Below, piece by piece: positions 1-6,637 of a DNA stretch of 10,170 nt; the first letter of the stretch is position 1; the number at the start of each line of letters is the position of its first letter. The notes beneath the pieces were generated by a model that searched no databases, was not told the DNA's origin, and worked only from the letters and a program-made list of their open reading frames with translations. The stretch spans positions 1-10,170 of the forward strand of contig JAOUFX010000052.1 of NCBI GenBank assembly GCA_029857975.1. The letters run 5' to 3'. A program made the position numbers and the translations under genes. This DNA is from Deltaproteobacteria bacterium. GTDB lineage: Bacteria > Desulfobacterota > SM23-61.

Positions 1-915
1 GAAACCGCCGATGATGCCGGAGTCTACCAAATTTCCGAGCAGATGGCCCTGGTGCAAACGGTGGACTTCATCACCCCTATTGTGGATGATCCTTATCTTT
101 TCGGGCAGATTGCCGCGGCCAATTCCATGAGCGATGTTTATGCCATGGGAGGGAAACCCTTAACCGCTTTAAACGTTGTTGGTTTTCCCCGCCTCTCCCT
201 TAACCTTTCTGTGCTCACCGAGATCCTCCGGGGCGGGCTGGACAAAATCCACGAGGCGGGGGCCGTGCTCTTGGGCGGGCATACCGTTGACGACGCCGAA
301 TTGAAATACGGGCTGGCAGTGACGGGTACGGTTCATCCCAAGAAAATCGTTACGAACAAGGGGGCGGAGCAAGGGGATGTTCTCCTCTTGACCAAATCTC
401 TGGGGACGGGAATCATTTCTACCGCCAACAAAGCAGAAATGGCCGATGCCCAATTTTTACAGGGGGCGATCGACTCCATGGTTCGCTTGAACGATATCGC
501 CGCGGAAGCCATGAACGAATGGAGGCCCCACGCCTGCACGGACATTACGGGTTTCGGGCTATTGGGGCACGCTGCGGAGATGGCCAAAGGATGTGGCCTC
601 TCCTTCAGGTTTTTTTACTCGGAACTACCCCTTCTGGCGGGGGCCCAAGAGTATGCCACCAAAGGAATGGTTCCTGGAGGAGCCTATTGCAACCAGGATC
701 ACTTTGGGCAGGAGATCTTCATCTCGGCCAAAGTTCCCGAGGCGGAAAGGATCATCCTCTTCGACCCGCAGACCTCGGGTGGTTTATTGATGGCTTTGCC
801 CCGATCCCCCGGAGAAAAACTTTTAAAAAATTTGCAAGCCCAAGGAATTCAGGAAGCCTCCATCATCGGAGAAGTAATCCAGCGGGAGAATAACCTCATT
901 TTCGTAGTAGAATAA
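1..915 (+). CDS. selD: Selenophosphate synthase SelD, 5'-truncated by window edge
   Basis: SelD makes selenophosphate from selenide and ATP, the selenium donor for selenocysteine and selenouridine. The reading frame is open from base 1, so 304 residues are visible of a family length near 345. The missing 40 or so N-terminal residues include the catalytic Cys/Sec and the following Lys, so it cannot be told here whether this SelD is itself a selenoprotein. Visible family hallmarks, numbered from the window edge, are the Mg/ATP-binding aspartates in ETADDAGVYQ (1-10), SMSDVYAMGG (42-51), GGHTVDDAE (92-100), CTDITGFGLLGH (179-190) and the C-terminal LFDPQTSGGLL (253-263). The protein ends normally at a TAA stop. 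No frameshift is seen. The next gene, purH, is 125 bases downstream and is functionally unrelated. Identification is secure; only the N-terminus is unknown. Confidence 0.96.
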   Translation, partial: ETADDAGVYQISEQMALVQTVDFITPIVDDPYLFGQIAAANSMSDVYAMGGKPLTALNVVGFPRLSLNLSVLTEILRGGLDKIHEAGAVLLGGHTVDDAELKYGLAVTGTVHPKKIVTNKGAEQGDVLLLTKSLGTGIISTANKAEMADAQFLQGAIDSMVRLNDIAAEAMNEWRPHACTDITGFGLLGHAAEMAKGCGLSFRFFYSELPLLAGAQEYATKGMVPGGAYCNQDHFGQEIFISAKVPEAERIILFDPQTSGGLLMALPRSPGEKLLKNLQAQGIQEASIIGEVIQRENNLIFVVE

Positions 916-939
916 GGATTCAAAAAATCAAGGATTCAA
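914..939. repeat. Short direct repeat after selD
   Basis: The 10-base word AAGGATTCAA occurs at 914-923, overlapping the selD stop codon, and again at 930-939. The copies are 16 bases apart start to start. No function is evident. It may be a small local duplication. Confidence 0.45.
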
Positions 940-971
940 TGGGCGCCGAGAACCGGTAAAACCAAGACAAA

Positions 972-1014
972 CAAGAGGGGAAACCTCGTCCTCTTGATCA
1001 CGCCAAAGGCGTGA
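972..1014. other. Two adjacent hairpins in the selD-purH gap
   Basis: The first possible stem is CAAGAGG (972-978) with CCTCTTG (990-996). GAGG (975-978) could pair instead with CCTC (984-987), so these two pairings exclude each other. The second is a perfect 7-bp stem, TCACGCC (998-1004) and GGCGTGA (1008-1014), with an AAA loop. Neither is followed by a T-run, so these are not intrinsic terminators. They lie 14 to 60 bases before the purH ribosome binding site, AAAGGAG at 1028-1034. They could be leader structures or part of an intergenic repeat. I recognise no known riboswitch family. Confidence 0.5.
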
Positions 1015-1040
1015 CTCGAACCCAATGAAAGGAGTCTTTA

Positions 1041-1631
1041 ATGTCCAAAATTCAGCGAGCCATTATCAGTCTTTCGGATAAATCCGGAATTCAAGATTTC
1101 GCCAAAGCCCTGCAAGCCTTTAACGTAGAAATTTTGTCCACCGGAGGGACAGCCAAAGTTTTGCGGGAGAGTGGGTTAAAAATTAAGGATATTTCCGAAT
1201 ACACCGGTTTCCCCGAAATGCTGGACGGGCGAGTCAAAACGCTCCATCCCAAAGTCCACGGAGGGCTCTTGGGAATCCGTGGGAATCCCGAGCATGCTAA
1301 AAAAATGAATGAGCATGGCATCCAGCCCATCGATATGGTCGTAATCAACCTCTATCCCTTCGAAGCGACGGTGGCCAAGCCGAATTGTACGCTGGAGGAA
1401 GCCATCGAGAATATCGACATCGGCGGGCCGGCCATGCTGCGGGCCGGGGCGAAAAATTATCCTTATGTGACCGTGATCGTGGACCCCACGGATTACAGGC
1501 CCATTTTGGCCGAGATGAAGCAAAGCGGCGGGGGGGTAAGCAAAGAAACGAATTTCCGCTTGGCCAAGAAAGTGTACCAACTCACGGCCCGTTACGATCA
1601 AGCCATTTCCGAATACCTGGCGAAAAAATAA
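1041..1631 (+). CDS. purH: Stand-alone IMP cyclohydrolase (PurH N-terminal domain only)
   Basis: It catalyses ring closure of FAICAR to IMP, the last step of de novo purine synthesis, in the cytoplasm. Its 196 residues match only the MGS-like cyclohydrolase half of bifunctional PurH, which is usually about 520 residues. Motifs seen are SDKSG (12-16), STGGTA (33-38), [14 protein letters not shown] (64-77), VINLYPFE (101-108) and [16 protein letters not shown] (124-139). By position, K66, Y105, D126 and K138 correspond to residues implicated in catalysis in the human enzyme. The protein ends cleanly at the domain boundary ([12 protein letters not shown]), and no AICAR transformylase sequence follows before purD, so it looks like a natural split gene. 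Split PurH is known, to my recollection, in some sulfate reducers such as Desulfovibrio. The ATG start is supported by AAAGGAG six bases upstream. purD and purE follow. Confidence 0.95.
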   Translation: MSKIQRAIISLSDKSGIQDFAKALQAFNVEILSTGGTAKVLRESGLKIKDISEYTGFPEMLDGRVKTLHPKVHGGLLGIRGNPEHAKKMNEHGIQPIDMVVINLYPFEATVAKPNCTLEEAIENIDIGGPAMLRAGAKNYPYVTVIVDPTDYRPILAEMKQSGGGVSKETNFRLAKKVYQLTARYDQAISEYLAKK

Positions 1632-1634
1632 AGA

Positions 1635-1727
1635 TTCACGCTAAGGCGCAAAGACGCCAAAGGATTATTGCCTAATAAATTTGCTGCGGTTTTTTTATTT
1701 TTCAGCGCCTTTGCGGCTTGGCGTGAA
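1635..1727. repeat. Imperfect inverted repeat element between purH and purD
   Basis: The arms are 27 bases each, 1635-1661 (beginning TTCACGCTAAGGCGCAAAG) and 1701-1727 (ending GGCTTGGCGTGAA). They match at 22 of 27 positions as inverted copies, and some mismatches could pair as G-U in RNA. The 39-base centre is AT-rich. The element fills most of the 113-base gap and starts three bases after the purH stop. The sequence resembles intergenic palindromic repeats that I associate with many environmental bacterial genomes, but copy number cannot be judged from one window. Confidence 0.75.
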
Positions 1728-1744
1728 AATCTACGGAGCCTAAG

Positions 1745-3028
1745 ATGAAAATTCTGGTCATCGGCAGTGGAGGGCGGGAACATGCCCTGATCTGGAAAAT
1801 CGCTCAGAGCCCGGCCGTGAAAAAAATTTATTGTGCTCCGGGAAATGCCGGGATTGCCCAGCAAGCGGAATGTCTCCCGTTGGCGGCTGAAGATGTGCCA
1901 TCGATCATCGCCTGGGCTGAAAAAGAGAAAATTGATCTCACCGTCGTCGGCCCAGAAGCCCCCCTCACCGTGGGTATCGTGGATGCCTTCGAAGCACGCG
2001 GGCTGCGCATATTCGGCGCCAACCAGCAGGCGGCCGCAATCGAAGGAAGCAAGGCTTTTGCCAAGTTTTTAATGAAAAGATACGGCATTCCTTCGGGTGA
2101 TTTCCGGGTCTTTAGTGATTATGGGGCAGCGGTCAGATACGTTAAAAAGACAGGGGCGCCCTTGGTGGTCAAAGCCGATGGACTGGCCGCGGGGAAAGGG
2201 GTCATTTTATGTCCAGCCGTGGAAGAGGCCATCGCCGCCCTTGACCTCATCATGGTCCAAAAAGCCTTCGGAGCCGCAGGAAGACAGGTGGTGGTAGAAG
2301 AGTTCCTCCAGGGAGAGGAGGCCTCTTTTCTGGCTTTCACCGATGGAGAAACGGTCCTGCCCCTCCCCACTTCTCAGGACCACAAGCCCATCTTTGACCA
2401 CGACCAGGGACCCAACACCGGGGGTATGGGGGCCTATTCGCCCGCACCGGTGGTGAGCGAAAAAGTACACCGCCAAGTTATGGAACAGATTATGATCCCC
2501 ACCGTGAAAGGACTGGCGGAAGAAGGGAGGAAATATCGAGGGGTCCTTTACGCGGGATTAATGATTCAGGACGATAAGGCCAAGGTTTTGGAGTTTAACG
2601 CTCGTTTCGGAGATCCGGAAGCTCAGCCTTTACTGATGCGCATGAAGAGTGATCTGGTTCCGGTTTTGGAAGCAACGATTGATGGCCATCTGTCCAACCT
2701 GAAGGTTGAATGGGAAGAAGGAGCAACGGTTTGCGTGGTCATGGCCTCGCAAGGTTATCCAGGGTCTTATGAAAAAGGAAAAGTAATTTCCGGTTTGGAG
2801 GAGGTGGCGAGGATTCCCCAAGCTTTTGTCTTTCACGCCGGGACCGCTTTCCAAGAAGGAAGGATCATAACGAACGGCGGAAGGGTTCTGGGGGTTACGG
2901 CCATTGGCAACGCAATCGGAGAAGCCGTCGGGTTGGCTTATCAGGCGGTGGAAAAAATTTCCTGGTCAGGCGTATATTACCGGAAAGACATCGGGCAAAA
3001 AGCCTTAAAAAGAGAGGATAAAAAGTGA
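1745..3028 (+). CDS. purD: Phosphoribosylamine-glycine ligase (GAR synthetase)
   Basis: PurD joins 5-phosphoribosylamine and glycine with ATP to give GAR, the second step of IMP synthesis. Its 427 residues are the normal bacterial length. The domain order is typical: an N-domain with GSGGREHA (7-14) and PGNAG (32-36); an ATP-grasp region with [13 protein letters not shown] (141-153), [14 protein letters not shown] (219-232, counting the preceding Asp) and the Mg-binding segment [12 protein letters not shown] (283-294, E283 and N285); then a C-domain with GGRVLGVTA (378-386). The ATG has GGAG at 1735-1738, six bases upstream. The stop codon overlaps the purE GTG start by four bases (GTGA), pointing to translational coupling and one operon with purE. 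The inverted repeat separates it from purH but there is no clear terminator, so co-transcription with purH is plausible. Confidence 0.97.
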   Translation: MKILVIGSGGREHALIWKIAQSPAVKKIYCAPGNAGIAQQAECLPLAAEDVPSIIAWAEKEKIDLTVVGPEAPLTVGIVDAFEARGLRIFGANQQAAAIEGSKAFAKFLMKRYGIPSGDFRVFSDYGAAVRYVKKTGAPLVVKADGLAAGKGVILCPAVEEAIAALDLIMVQKAFGAAGRQVVVEEFLQGEEASFLAFTDGETVLPLPTSQDHKPIFDHDQGPNTGGMGAYSPAPVVSEKVHRQVMEQIMIPTVKGLAEEGRKYRGVLYAGLMIQDDKAKVLEFNARFGDPEAQPLLMRMKSDLVPVLEATIDGHLSNLKVEWEEGATVCVVMASQGYPGSYEKGKVISGLEEVARIPQAFVFHAGTAFQEGRIITNGGRVLGVTAIGNAIGEAVGLAYQAVEKISWSGVYYRKDIGQKALKREDKK

Positions 3029-3534
3029 AGACCAAAAAACCGCTCGTGGCGATTGTCATGGGAAGCGATTCAGACCTCCCGGTCATGGGAGAGGCGGCCA
3101 GAGTTCTTGCCGAATTTCAAGTGCCCTGTGAGGTGACGGTGGCTTCGGCCCACCGTTCCCCAGAATTTACCGCGGGGTATGCCCGCAAGGCAGCAGGAAG
3201 AGGGATAGAGGTCATCATTGCTGGTGCCGGCGGGGCGGCTCACTTGGCGGGGGTAATGGCCGCCCACACCATCCTTCCGGTCATCGGCGTCCCTTTGGAA
3301 TCAGCCTTGTTGGGAATGGATTCCCTGCTTTCCACAGCCCAAATGCCTTCCGGGGTCCCCGTGGCTACCATGGCCATCGGCAAGGCCGGCGCCCGCAACG
3401 CCGGTATTTTGGCCGTCCAGATTCTATCCGGGAAGCAAGGTGCGTTAAAAAACCTTTTACTACGCCATAAAGTTTCGCTGGCCGCCCAGGTGGCGGAACA
3501 GGCCGACAGACTCAAAGAGAAGAAAAAACTTTAA
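3025..3534 (+). CDS. purE: PurE, class I N5-CAIR mutase
   Basis: PurE converts N5-CAIR to CAIR in purine synthesis. The 169 residues are typical, and the protein is a homo-octamer in known class I enzymes. Key motifs are MGSDSD (12-17), SAHRSP (41-46, with the catalytic His at 43), [12 protein letters not shown] (65-76) and [18 protein letters not shown] (106-123). SAHR rather than SAHK favours class I, which normally needs PurK to supply N5-CAIR; no purK is in the window. The start is GTG overlapping the purD stop, and AGAGAGGA at 3011-3018 sits six bases before it, so the GTG is well supported. The first residues [17 protein letters not shown] match where the family begins. The stop codon TAA lies in the outer edge of the next intergenic repeat (TTAACCAC). 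Confidence 0.96.
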   Translation: MKTKKPLVAIVMGSDSDLPVMGEAARVLAEFQVPCEVTVASAHRSPEFTAGYARKAAGRGIEVIIAGAGGAAHLAGVMAAHTILPVIGVPLESALLGMDSLLSTAQMPSGVPVATMAIGKAGARNAGILAVQILSGKQGALKNLLLRHKVSLAAQVAEQADRLKEKKKL

Positions 3535-3635
3535 CCACAGAGCACGCCGAGATGAAAATGAAAATATTTAAAACGCCATGCGCATAGCGCTAAGCGCTTA
3601 GCGGATCTCGGCGTTCTCTGCGCCCCGGCGGTGAA
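3531..3635. repeat. Intergenic inverted repeat element after purE
   Basis: The arm AGAGCACGCCGAGAT (3539-3553) is complementary to ATCTCGGCGTTCTCT (3605-3619) with one mismatch in 15. The outer edges TTAACC (3531-3536) and GGTGAA (3630-3635) are roughly complementary. The right side carries about 10 extra bases (GCGCCCCGGC region) not matched on the left. The centre holds an exact 16-base palindrome at 3588-3603 and an 8-base one, ATGCGCAT, at 3578-3585. The element spans nearly the whole gap, includes the purE stop codon at its left edge and ends seven bases before the next start codon. It resembles the widespread CACAGAG-type intergenic repeats, from general familiarity rather than a search. 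Confidence 0.75.
3588..3603. repeat. Perfect 16-base palindrome
   Basis: CGCTAAGCGCTTAGCG equals its own reverse complement. It lies in the centre of the larger inverted-repeat element. It could form the apical stem of a cruciform or RNA hairpin, or be a dimeric protein binding site. Its position inside the repeat makes a structural role more likely. Confidence 0.7.
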
Positions 3636-3641
3636 AAAAAT

Positions 3642-5357
3642 ATGGAACCATACGATGGGGAAACTCCCTGGTTAAAAAACTATGAAGATGGAGTTCCTTT
3701 TTCCTTGGTCTATCCTCGTGTTCCCCTCACGCATTTCTTGAGGCAGGCCGCTGAATTCTTCCCCCAAAATCCGTCCATGGTCTTTGCCCAAAAAAAATTT
3801 TCTTACCGGGAGCTGCAGGAAAAGGTCAATGCCCTGGCCAATGCTTTGGTCGCTTTAGGGGTGAAGAAGGGAGAGCGCGTGGCCCTACTCCTGCCCAACA
3901 GCCCTCCGTACGTCATCGGTTACTATGCCATCCTGCAGGTGGGAGCCATCGTGGTAAACCTTAACCCTCTGGCCGTGGCCAGAGAACTTCTCTACTTTTT
4001 GAATCACGCCGAGGTCCGAACCGTCATTGTTGCCGAGTCGCTATTTTCCCGCCTTGACGGCATTGCCCCGCAAAGCTCGCTCGAGAACATTCTCGTCACT
4101 TGTCTCCGGGATTGGGGAGCCGGCCCTAAAATTTCCGGGCGGAAAAAGATTTCGCTTCCTTTCGATCCGGGGCAAGGAATTCATTCTTTAGATTTTTTAA
4201 TTAACGAGAACGCCGGAAGGGAAGCCCCCCGAGTGAATTTATATCCGGAAGACGAGGCGCTCTTGCAATACACCGGGGCCATTACGGAGGGGATTAAAGG
4301 AGTGGTCCTCACGCATGGAAACTTGGTGGCCAACACCTTACAAATTTCCAGCTGGGTAGTTAGGGCGCGGCCCGGGAAAGAGGTTTTTCTCTCCGTCCTT
4401 CCCTTCTTTCATGTCTACGGAATGGCCGTAGCTATGAACGTGCCCATCTCCCTGGGCTCGGCGATGATTATCTTGCCCCGGTTCGAAGTCAGGGGCGCTC
4501 TAAAGGCCATTAAACGTTTCCGCCCGACTTTCTTCCCGGGGGTTCCCCCCATGTTCGTGGCCCTTTCCCAGGAGAAAGATGCGGAGCAATACAACCTCTC
4601 CTGCCTGCGGGTCTGTTACAGCGGCGGCGCCCCGTTGTCCCTGGAGATTTTAGAAGATTTTGAAAAGCTAACCGGGACACGGATCACGGAGGGGTACGGA
4701 TTGGCCGAAGCCTCTCCCGCTACCCACTGCAACCCCATTTTCGGAAAGCGAAAATTGGGAAGCGTGGGCCTCCCTTATCCGGACACTCTGGGGAAGATTG
4801 TAGATTTAAAGACCGGAGAGCATATTCTCGGCCCGGGGGAAGTCGGGGAATTATGTATCAAAGGGCCCCAGGTAATGAAAGGGTATTGGAAGATGCCGGA
4901 GGAAACAGCCAGGACTGTCCGCAATGGCTGGCTGTACACGGGGGACATTGCCCGCATGGATGAGGAAGGTTATTTCAATATTCTGGACATCAAAAAGGAC
5001 ATGATCATCGCCGGCGGATTCAACATTTATCCCAAAGACATAGACCAAATTTTGACCGAACATCCCCAAGTAGCCGAAGCCGTAGCGGTGGGCTTTCCGG
5101 ATCGATACCGGGGGGAAGCGGTGAAAGCCTTTGTCGTACTCAAGCCCGGCCAATCGGCCACCGAAGAGGAAATCCTCGAGTTCTGCAGAAAAAACCTGGC
5201 CAAATATAAAGTCCCTACCCGCGTGGAATTTCGCCAAGGATTACCCAAATCTCCTTCCGGAAAAATTCTGAGGAGAATGCTCCGCCAAGAAGCCATGGAG
5301 CAAAAACAGAACAAGAAAGGAGGGTTCGAGGGGCCGAGGGATGAAGGGTGCGAGTGA
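3642..5357 (+). CDS. AMP-forming acyl-CoA ligase, FadD/LcfB-like, with altered motifs
   Basis: The family activates fatty acids to acyl-CoA through an acyl-adenylate. At 571 residues it is normal length, and the start MEPYDGETPWLKNYEDGVP resembles long-chain ligases. Recognisable parts are an N-terminal domain to about 440, with PFFHVYG (254-260), GYGLAEASPATHCNP (351-365) and GWLYTGDIARMDEEGYF (429-445), and a C-terminal lid with GGFNIYPKDID (458-468) and LPKSPSGKILRR (534-545, catalytic Lys 541). Three conserved sites differ. The phosphate-binding loop, normally like YTSGTTGxPKG, is YTGAITEGIKG (210-220). The Thr/Ser of YGxTE is Ala355. The ribose-contacting Arg of the DRKKD motif is Ile450 (DIKKD). 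Asp435 and Lys541 remain. It may be a divergent or weak enzyme; substrate unknown. No good ribosome binding site is seen, only GGTGA within the repeat. The last 20 or so residues look like a non-conserved tail. Confidence 0.9.
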   Translation: MEPYDGETPWLKNYEDGVPFSLVYPRVPLTHFLRQAAEFFPQNPSMVFAQKKFSYRELQEKVNALANALVALGVKKGERVALLLPNSPPYVIGYYAILQVGAIVVNLNPLAVARELLYFLNHAEVRTVIVAESLFSRLDGIAPQSSLENILVTCLRDWGAGPKISGRKKISLPFDPGQGIHSLDFLINENAGREAPRVNLYPEDEALLQYTGAITEGIKGVVLTHGNLVANTLQISSWVVRARPGKEVFLSVLPFFHVYGMAVAMNVPISLGSAMIILPRFEVRGALKAIKRFRPTFFPGVPPMFVALSQEKDAEQYNLSCLRVCYSGGAPLSLEILEDFEKLTGTRITEGYGLAEASPATHCNPIFGKRKLGSVGLPYPDTLGKIVDLKTGEHILGPGEVGELCIKGPQVMKGYWKMPEETARTVRNGWLYTGDIARMDEEGYFNILDIKKDMIIAGGFNIYPKDIDQILTEHPQVAEAVAVGFPDRYRGEAVKAFVVLKPGQSATEEEILEFCRKNLAKYKVPTRVEFRQGLPKSPSGKILRRMLRQEAMEQKQNKKGGFEGPRDEGCE

Positions 5358-5434
5358 AAGACGAAATCCAATGAGTATTCCTCTTGAGGATCTCGTGAAT
5401 CCTGGAATTTCTGGACCCACTTGTTTTCGTAAAG

Positions 5435-6061
5435 ATGACAGGCCATATCTTTAAAGCCGACTCTCAGGGGATTCAACAAGCGAGCCAGTTGATTCTCCAG
5501 GGAGGCGTCGTGGCTTTTCCCACGGAGACTTTCTACGGTTTAGGAGCAGATGCCGGGGATGTTTTGGCTTTGCAAAAAGTTTTTCAGATCAAAGGAAGGG
5601 AAGAAAATAAACCCTTGCTCCTTCTGGTGGCGGACCGAGCCGGGGTCCAGGGTTTGGTGAAAAAAATATCACCCGTGGCGGATGCTTTAATCGAAAAATT
5701 TTGGCCCGGGCCCCTTACCTTGGTTTTTGAAGCTGCGGTGCATCTTTCCCCCATCCTTACTGCCAAGACCGGAAAAGTAGGCCTGAGGGTATCCGGCCAC
5801 CCCGTGGCTCAGGCCTTGGTCCAGGCCGTGGGACGGGCGGTTACCGGAACCAGTGCCAACCTTTCGGGTCAACCCAGTCCCTCTTTGGCTGCGCAGGTTT
5901 CCCGGGCGCTGGGGAAAAAGGTTGACGCGATCTTAGACGGCGGGAAGACCGCCGGAGGGCCGGGCAGCACAGTGTTGGATGTCTCCGCCGCCTGGCCCAA
6001 AATCATTCGCCGGGGGGCTATTTCCCAAGAGGAATTAGCCCCCTTCCTCGAAGCAGGATAA
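5435..6061 (+). CDS. tsaC: Threonylcarbamoyl-AMP synthase (YrdC/TsaC family, single domain)
   Basis: It makes threonylcarbamoyl-AMP from threonine, bicarbonate and ATP, the first step of the t6A modification at position 37 of ANN-decoding tRNAs. Its 208 residues match the short form without the C-terminal Sua5 domain. Motifs are VVAFPTETFYGLGADA (25-40), KGREENKPL (53-61, the family KxR...PL signature), WPGPLTLVF (90-98), VGLRVSGHP (115-123), GTSANLSG (138-145, SxN motif) and STVLDV (178-183) followed by IIRRGAI (190-196). The ATG fits the family start, but the upstream sequence (CGTAAAG directly adjoining) is a poor ribosome site, so initiation may be weak or helped by upstream translation. 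The gap to the acyl-CoA ligase is 77 bases. The gene is probably essential, as is common for this family, and is not functionally linked to its neighbours. Confidence 0.95.
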   Translation: MTGHIFKADSQGIQQASQLILQGGVVAFPTETFYGLGADAGDVLALQKVFQIKGREENKPLLLLVADRAGVQGLVKKISPVADALIEKFWPGPLTLVFEAAVHLSPILTAKTGKVGLRVSGHPVAQALVQAVGRAVTGTSANLSGQPSPSLAAQVSRALGKKVDAILDGGKTAGGPGSTVLDVSAAWPKIIRRGAISQEELAPFLEAG

Positions 6062-6116
6062 AATTCATTGGGGCCGTTGAAGGTCGAGTGGCGTTAGATT
6101 TTTTTCTTGACGGATG

Positions 6117-6145
6117 TTTCCTGCGGAAGATAAACTGATTATAAT
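6117..6145 (+). promoter_or_regulatory. Candidate promoter before the cytochrome gene
   Basis: TATAAT at 6140-6145 is a perfect sigma-70 -10 hexamer. At 17-base spacing the -35 position is TTTCCT (6117-6122), a weak match. A better -35-like TTGACG at 6107-6112 is 27 bases away, too far to pair with it. Initiation here would give a leader of about 70 bases before the proposed TTG start. The preceding 5'-gap has no terminator. Confidence 0.3.
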
Positions 6146-6206
6146 AAAAATGTTTGTTGGCGGTAGGTACGGGCAAAAACATTGCTACCGTGCAGACATC
6201 GCCGGG

Positions 6207-6214
6207 AAAGGGGG
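6207..6214 (+). promoter_or_regulatory. Ribosome binding site that sets the cytochrome start
   Basis: AAAGGGGG lies eight bases before the TTG at 6223. It is the only purine-rich, Shine-Dalgarno-like stretch that gives a start immediately before the signal peptide, so it favours 6223 over upstream in-frame GTG/TTG codons. Confidence 0.5.
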
Positions 6215-6222
6215 ACGAGAAG

Positions 6223-6564
6223 TTGGGGAAGAAATTTTATCAAATTTCCATTATCTGTATCGGCATCTTATGTTTTATTGCCTTGGGGGTGGCCTTCGCT
6301 CAAAAGAAAGTGGGAGGAGGAGATATAACCTTTGAAGCCAAAGGAAGCACCGGGCCGGTTCTTTTCAGCCATGAAATACACGTGAACCAGCAGAAGTCGA
6401 AATGCACCGATTGCCACACGAAAATTTTCAAGATGAAAAAAGGAAACCTGAAAATGACCAAGGAGAACCATGGCCAGGATAAACATTGCGGTGTCTGCCA
6501 TAATGGCAAAAAAGCCTTCAGCCAGAAGACCGATGCCGACTGTGCCAAATGCCATAAAAAATAA
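6223..6564 (+). CDS. Exported triheme c7-type cytochrome
   Basis: A predicted periplasmic electron carrier of 113 residues from the TTG at 6223. The first 26 residues form a signal peptide: MGKKFYQ, a hydrophobic core ISIICIGILCFIALG, then VAFA before QKK. Three haem-binding CxxCH motifs follow: CTDCH (61-65), CGVCH (89-93) and CAKCH (107-111). Extra histidines at 50, 53, 83 and 88 can supply the distal ligands for three bis-His haems, as in c7/c3-type cytochromes. The VLFSHEIHV and CHNGKKAF segments match the c7-type triheme family common in Desulfobacterota. The frame stays open upstream to a TTG at 6154, but that start would bury the signal peptide inside, so 6223 is preferred. There is no in-frame ATG. 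It is followed by a strong terminator and then by the haem-attachment genes it probably needs. Its electron partner is unknown. Confidence 0.88.
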   Translation: MGKKFYQISIICIGILCFIALGVAFAQKKVGGGDITFEAKGSTGPVLFSHEIHVNQQKSKCTDCHTKIFKMKKGNLKMTKENHGQDKHCGVCHNGKKAFSQKTDADCAKCHKK

Positions 6565-6587
6565 ATTTTCCTGAAGATCTGTCTTCT

Positions 6588-6624
6588 AACTGGCGTTGGG
6601 CCAAAGCCCAACGCCAGTTTTTTT
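6588..6624 (+). terminator. Strong rho-independent terminator
   Basis: A perfect 14-bp stem pairs 6588-6601 (AACTGGCGTTGGGC) with 6606-6619 (GCCCAACGCCAGTT). The loop is CAAA, followed by an uninterrupted run of seven T at 6618-6624. There is no A-run on the left side, so it should act only on + strand transcripts. It ends the cytochrome transcript 23 bases after its stop codon and lies in the leader of resB. Confidence 0.93.
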
Positions 6625-6637
6625 ACCGGGGTACCCG

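Noticed and set aside
972..1023. A minus-strand tRNA fragment, because 1011-1023 reads GGGTTCGAGTCAC in reverse like a T-arm
   Set aside because: No acceptor, D-arm or anticodon arm can be built around it. The T-loop-like word is too short to count.
1620..1745. Frameshift or insertion truncating a bifunctional PurH
   Set aside because: No transformylase sequence is visible in any frame before purD, and the protein ends at a natural domain boundary.
5371..5454. A 27-codon ORF (MSIPLEDLVNPG...) before and overlapping tsaC
   Set aside because: It has no ribosome binding site and no recognisable family, and its length is expected by chance. It could at most be a leader peptide coupling into tsaC, with nothing else to support that.
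6107..6145. TTGACG plus TATAAT as one sigma-70 promoter
   Set aside because: The hexamers are 27 bases apart, far beyond the usable 16-18. Only the TATAAT is kept, with a weak -35.
6268..6611. Minus-strand ORFs of 95 and 103 codons opposite the cytochrome
   Set aside because: They are antisense shadows of a gene with clear haem motifs and a signal peptide, and they match no family.
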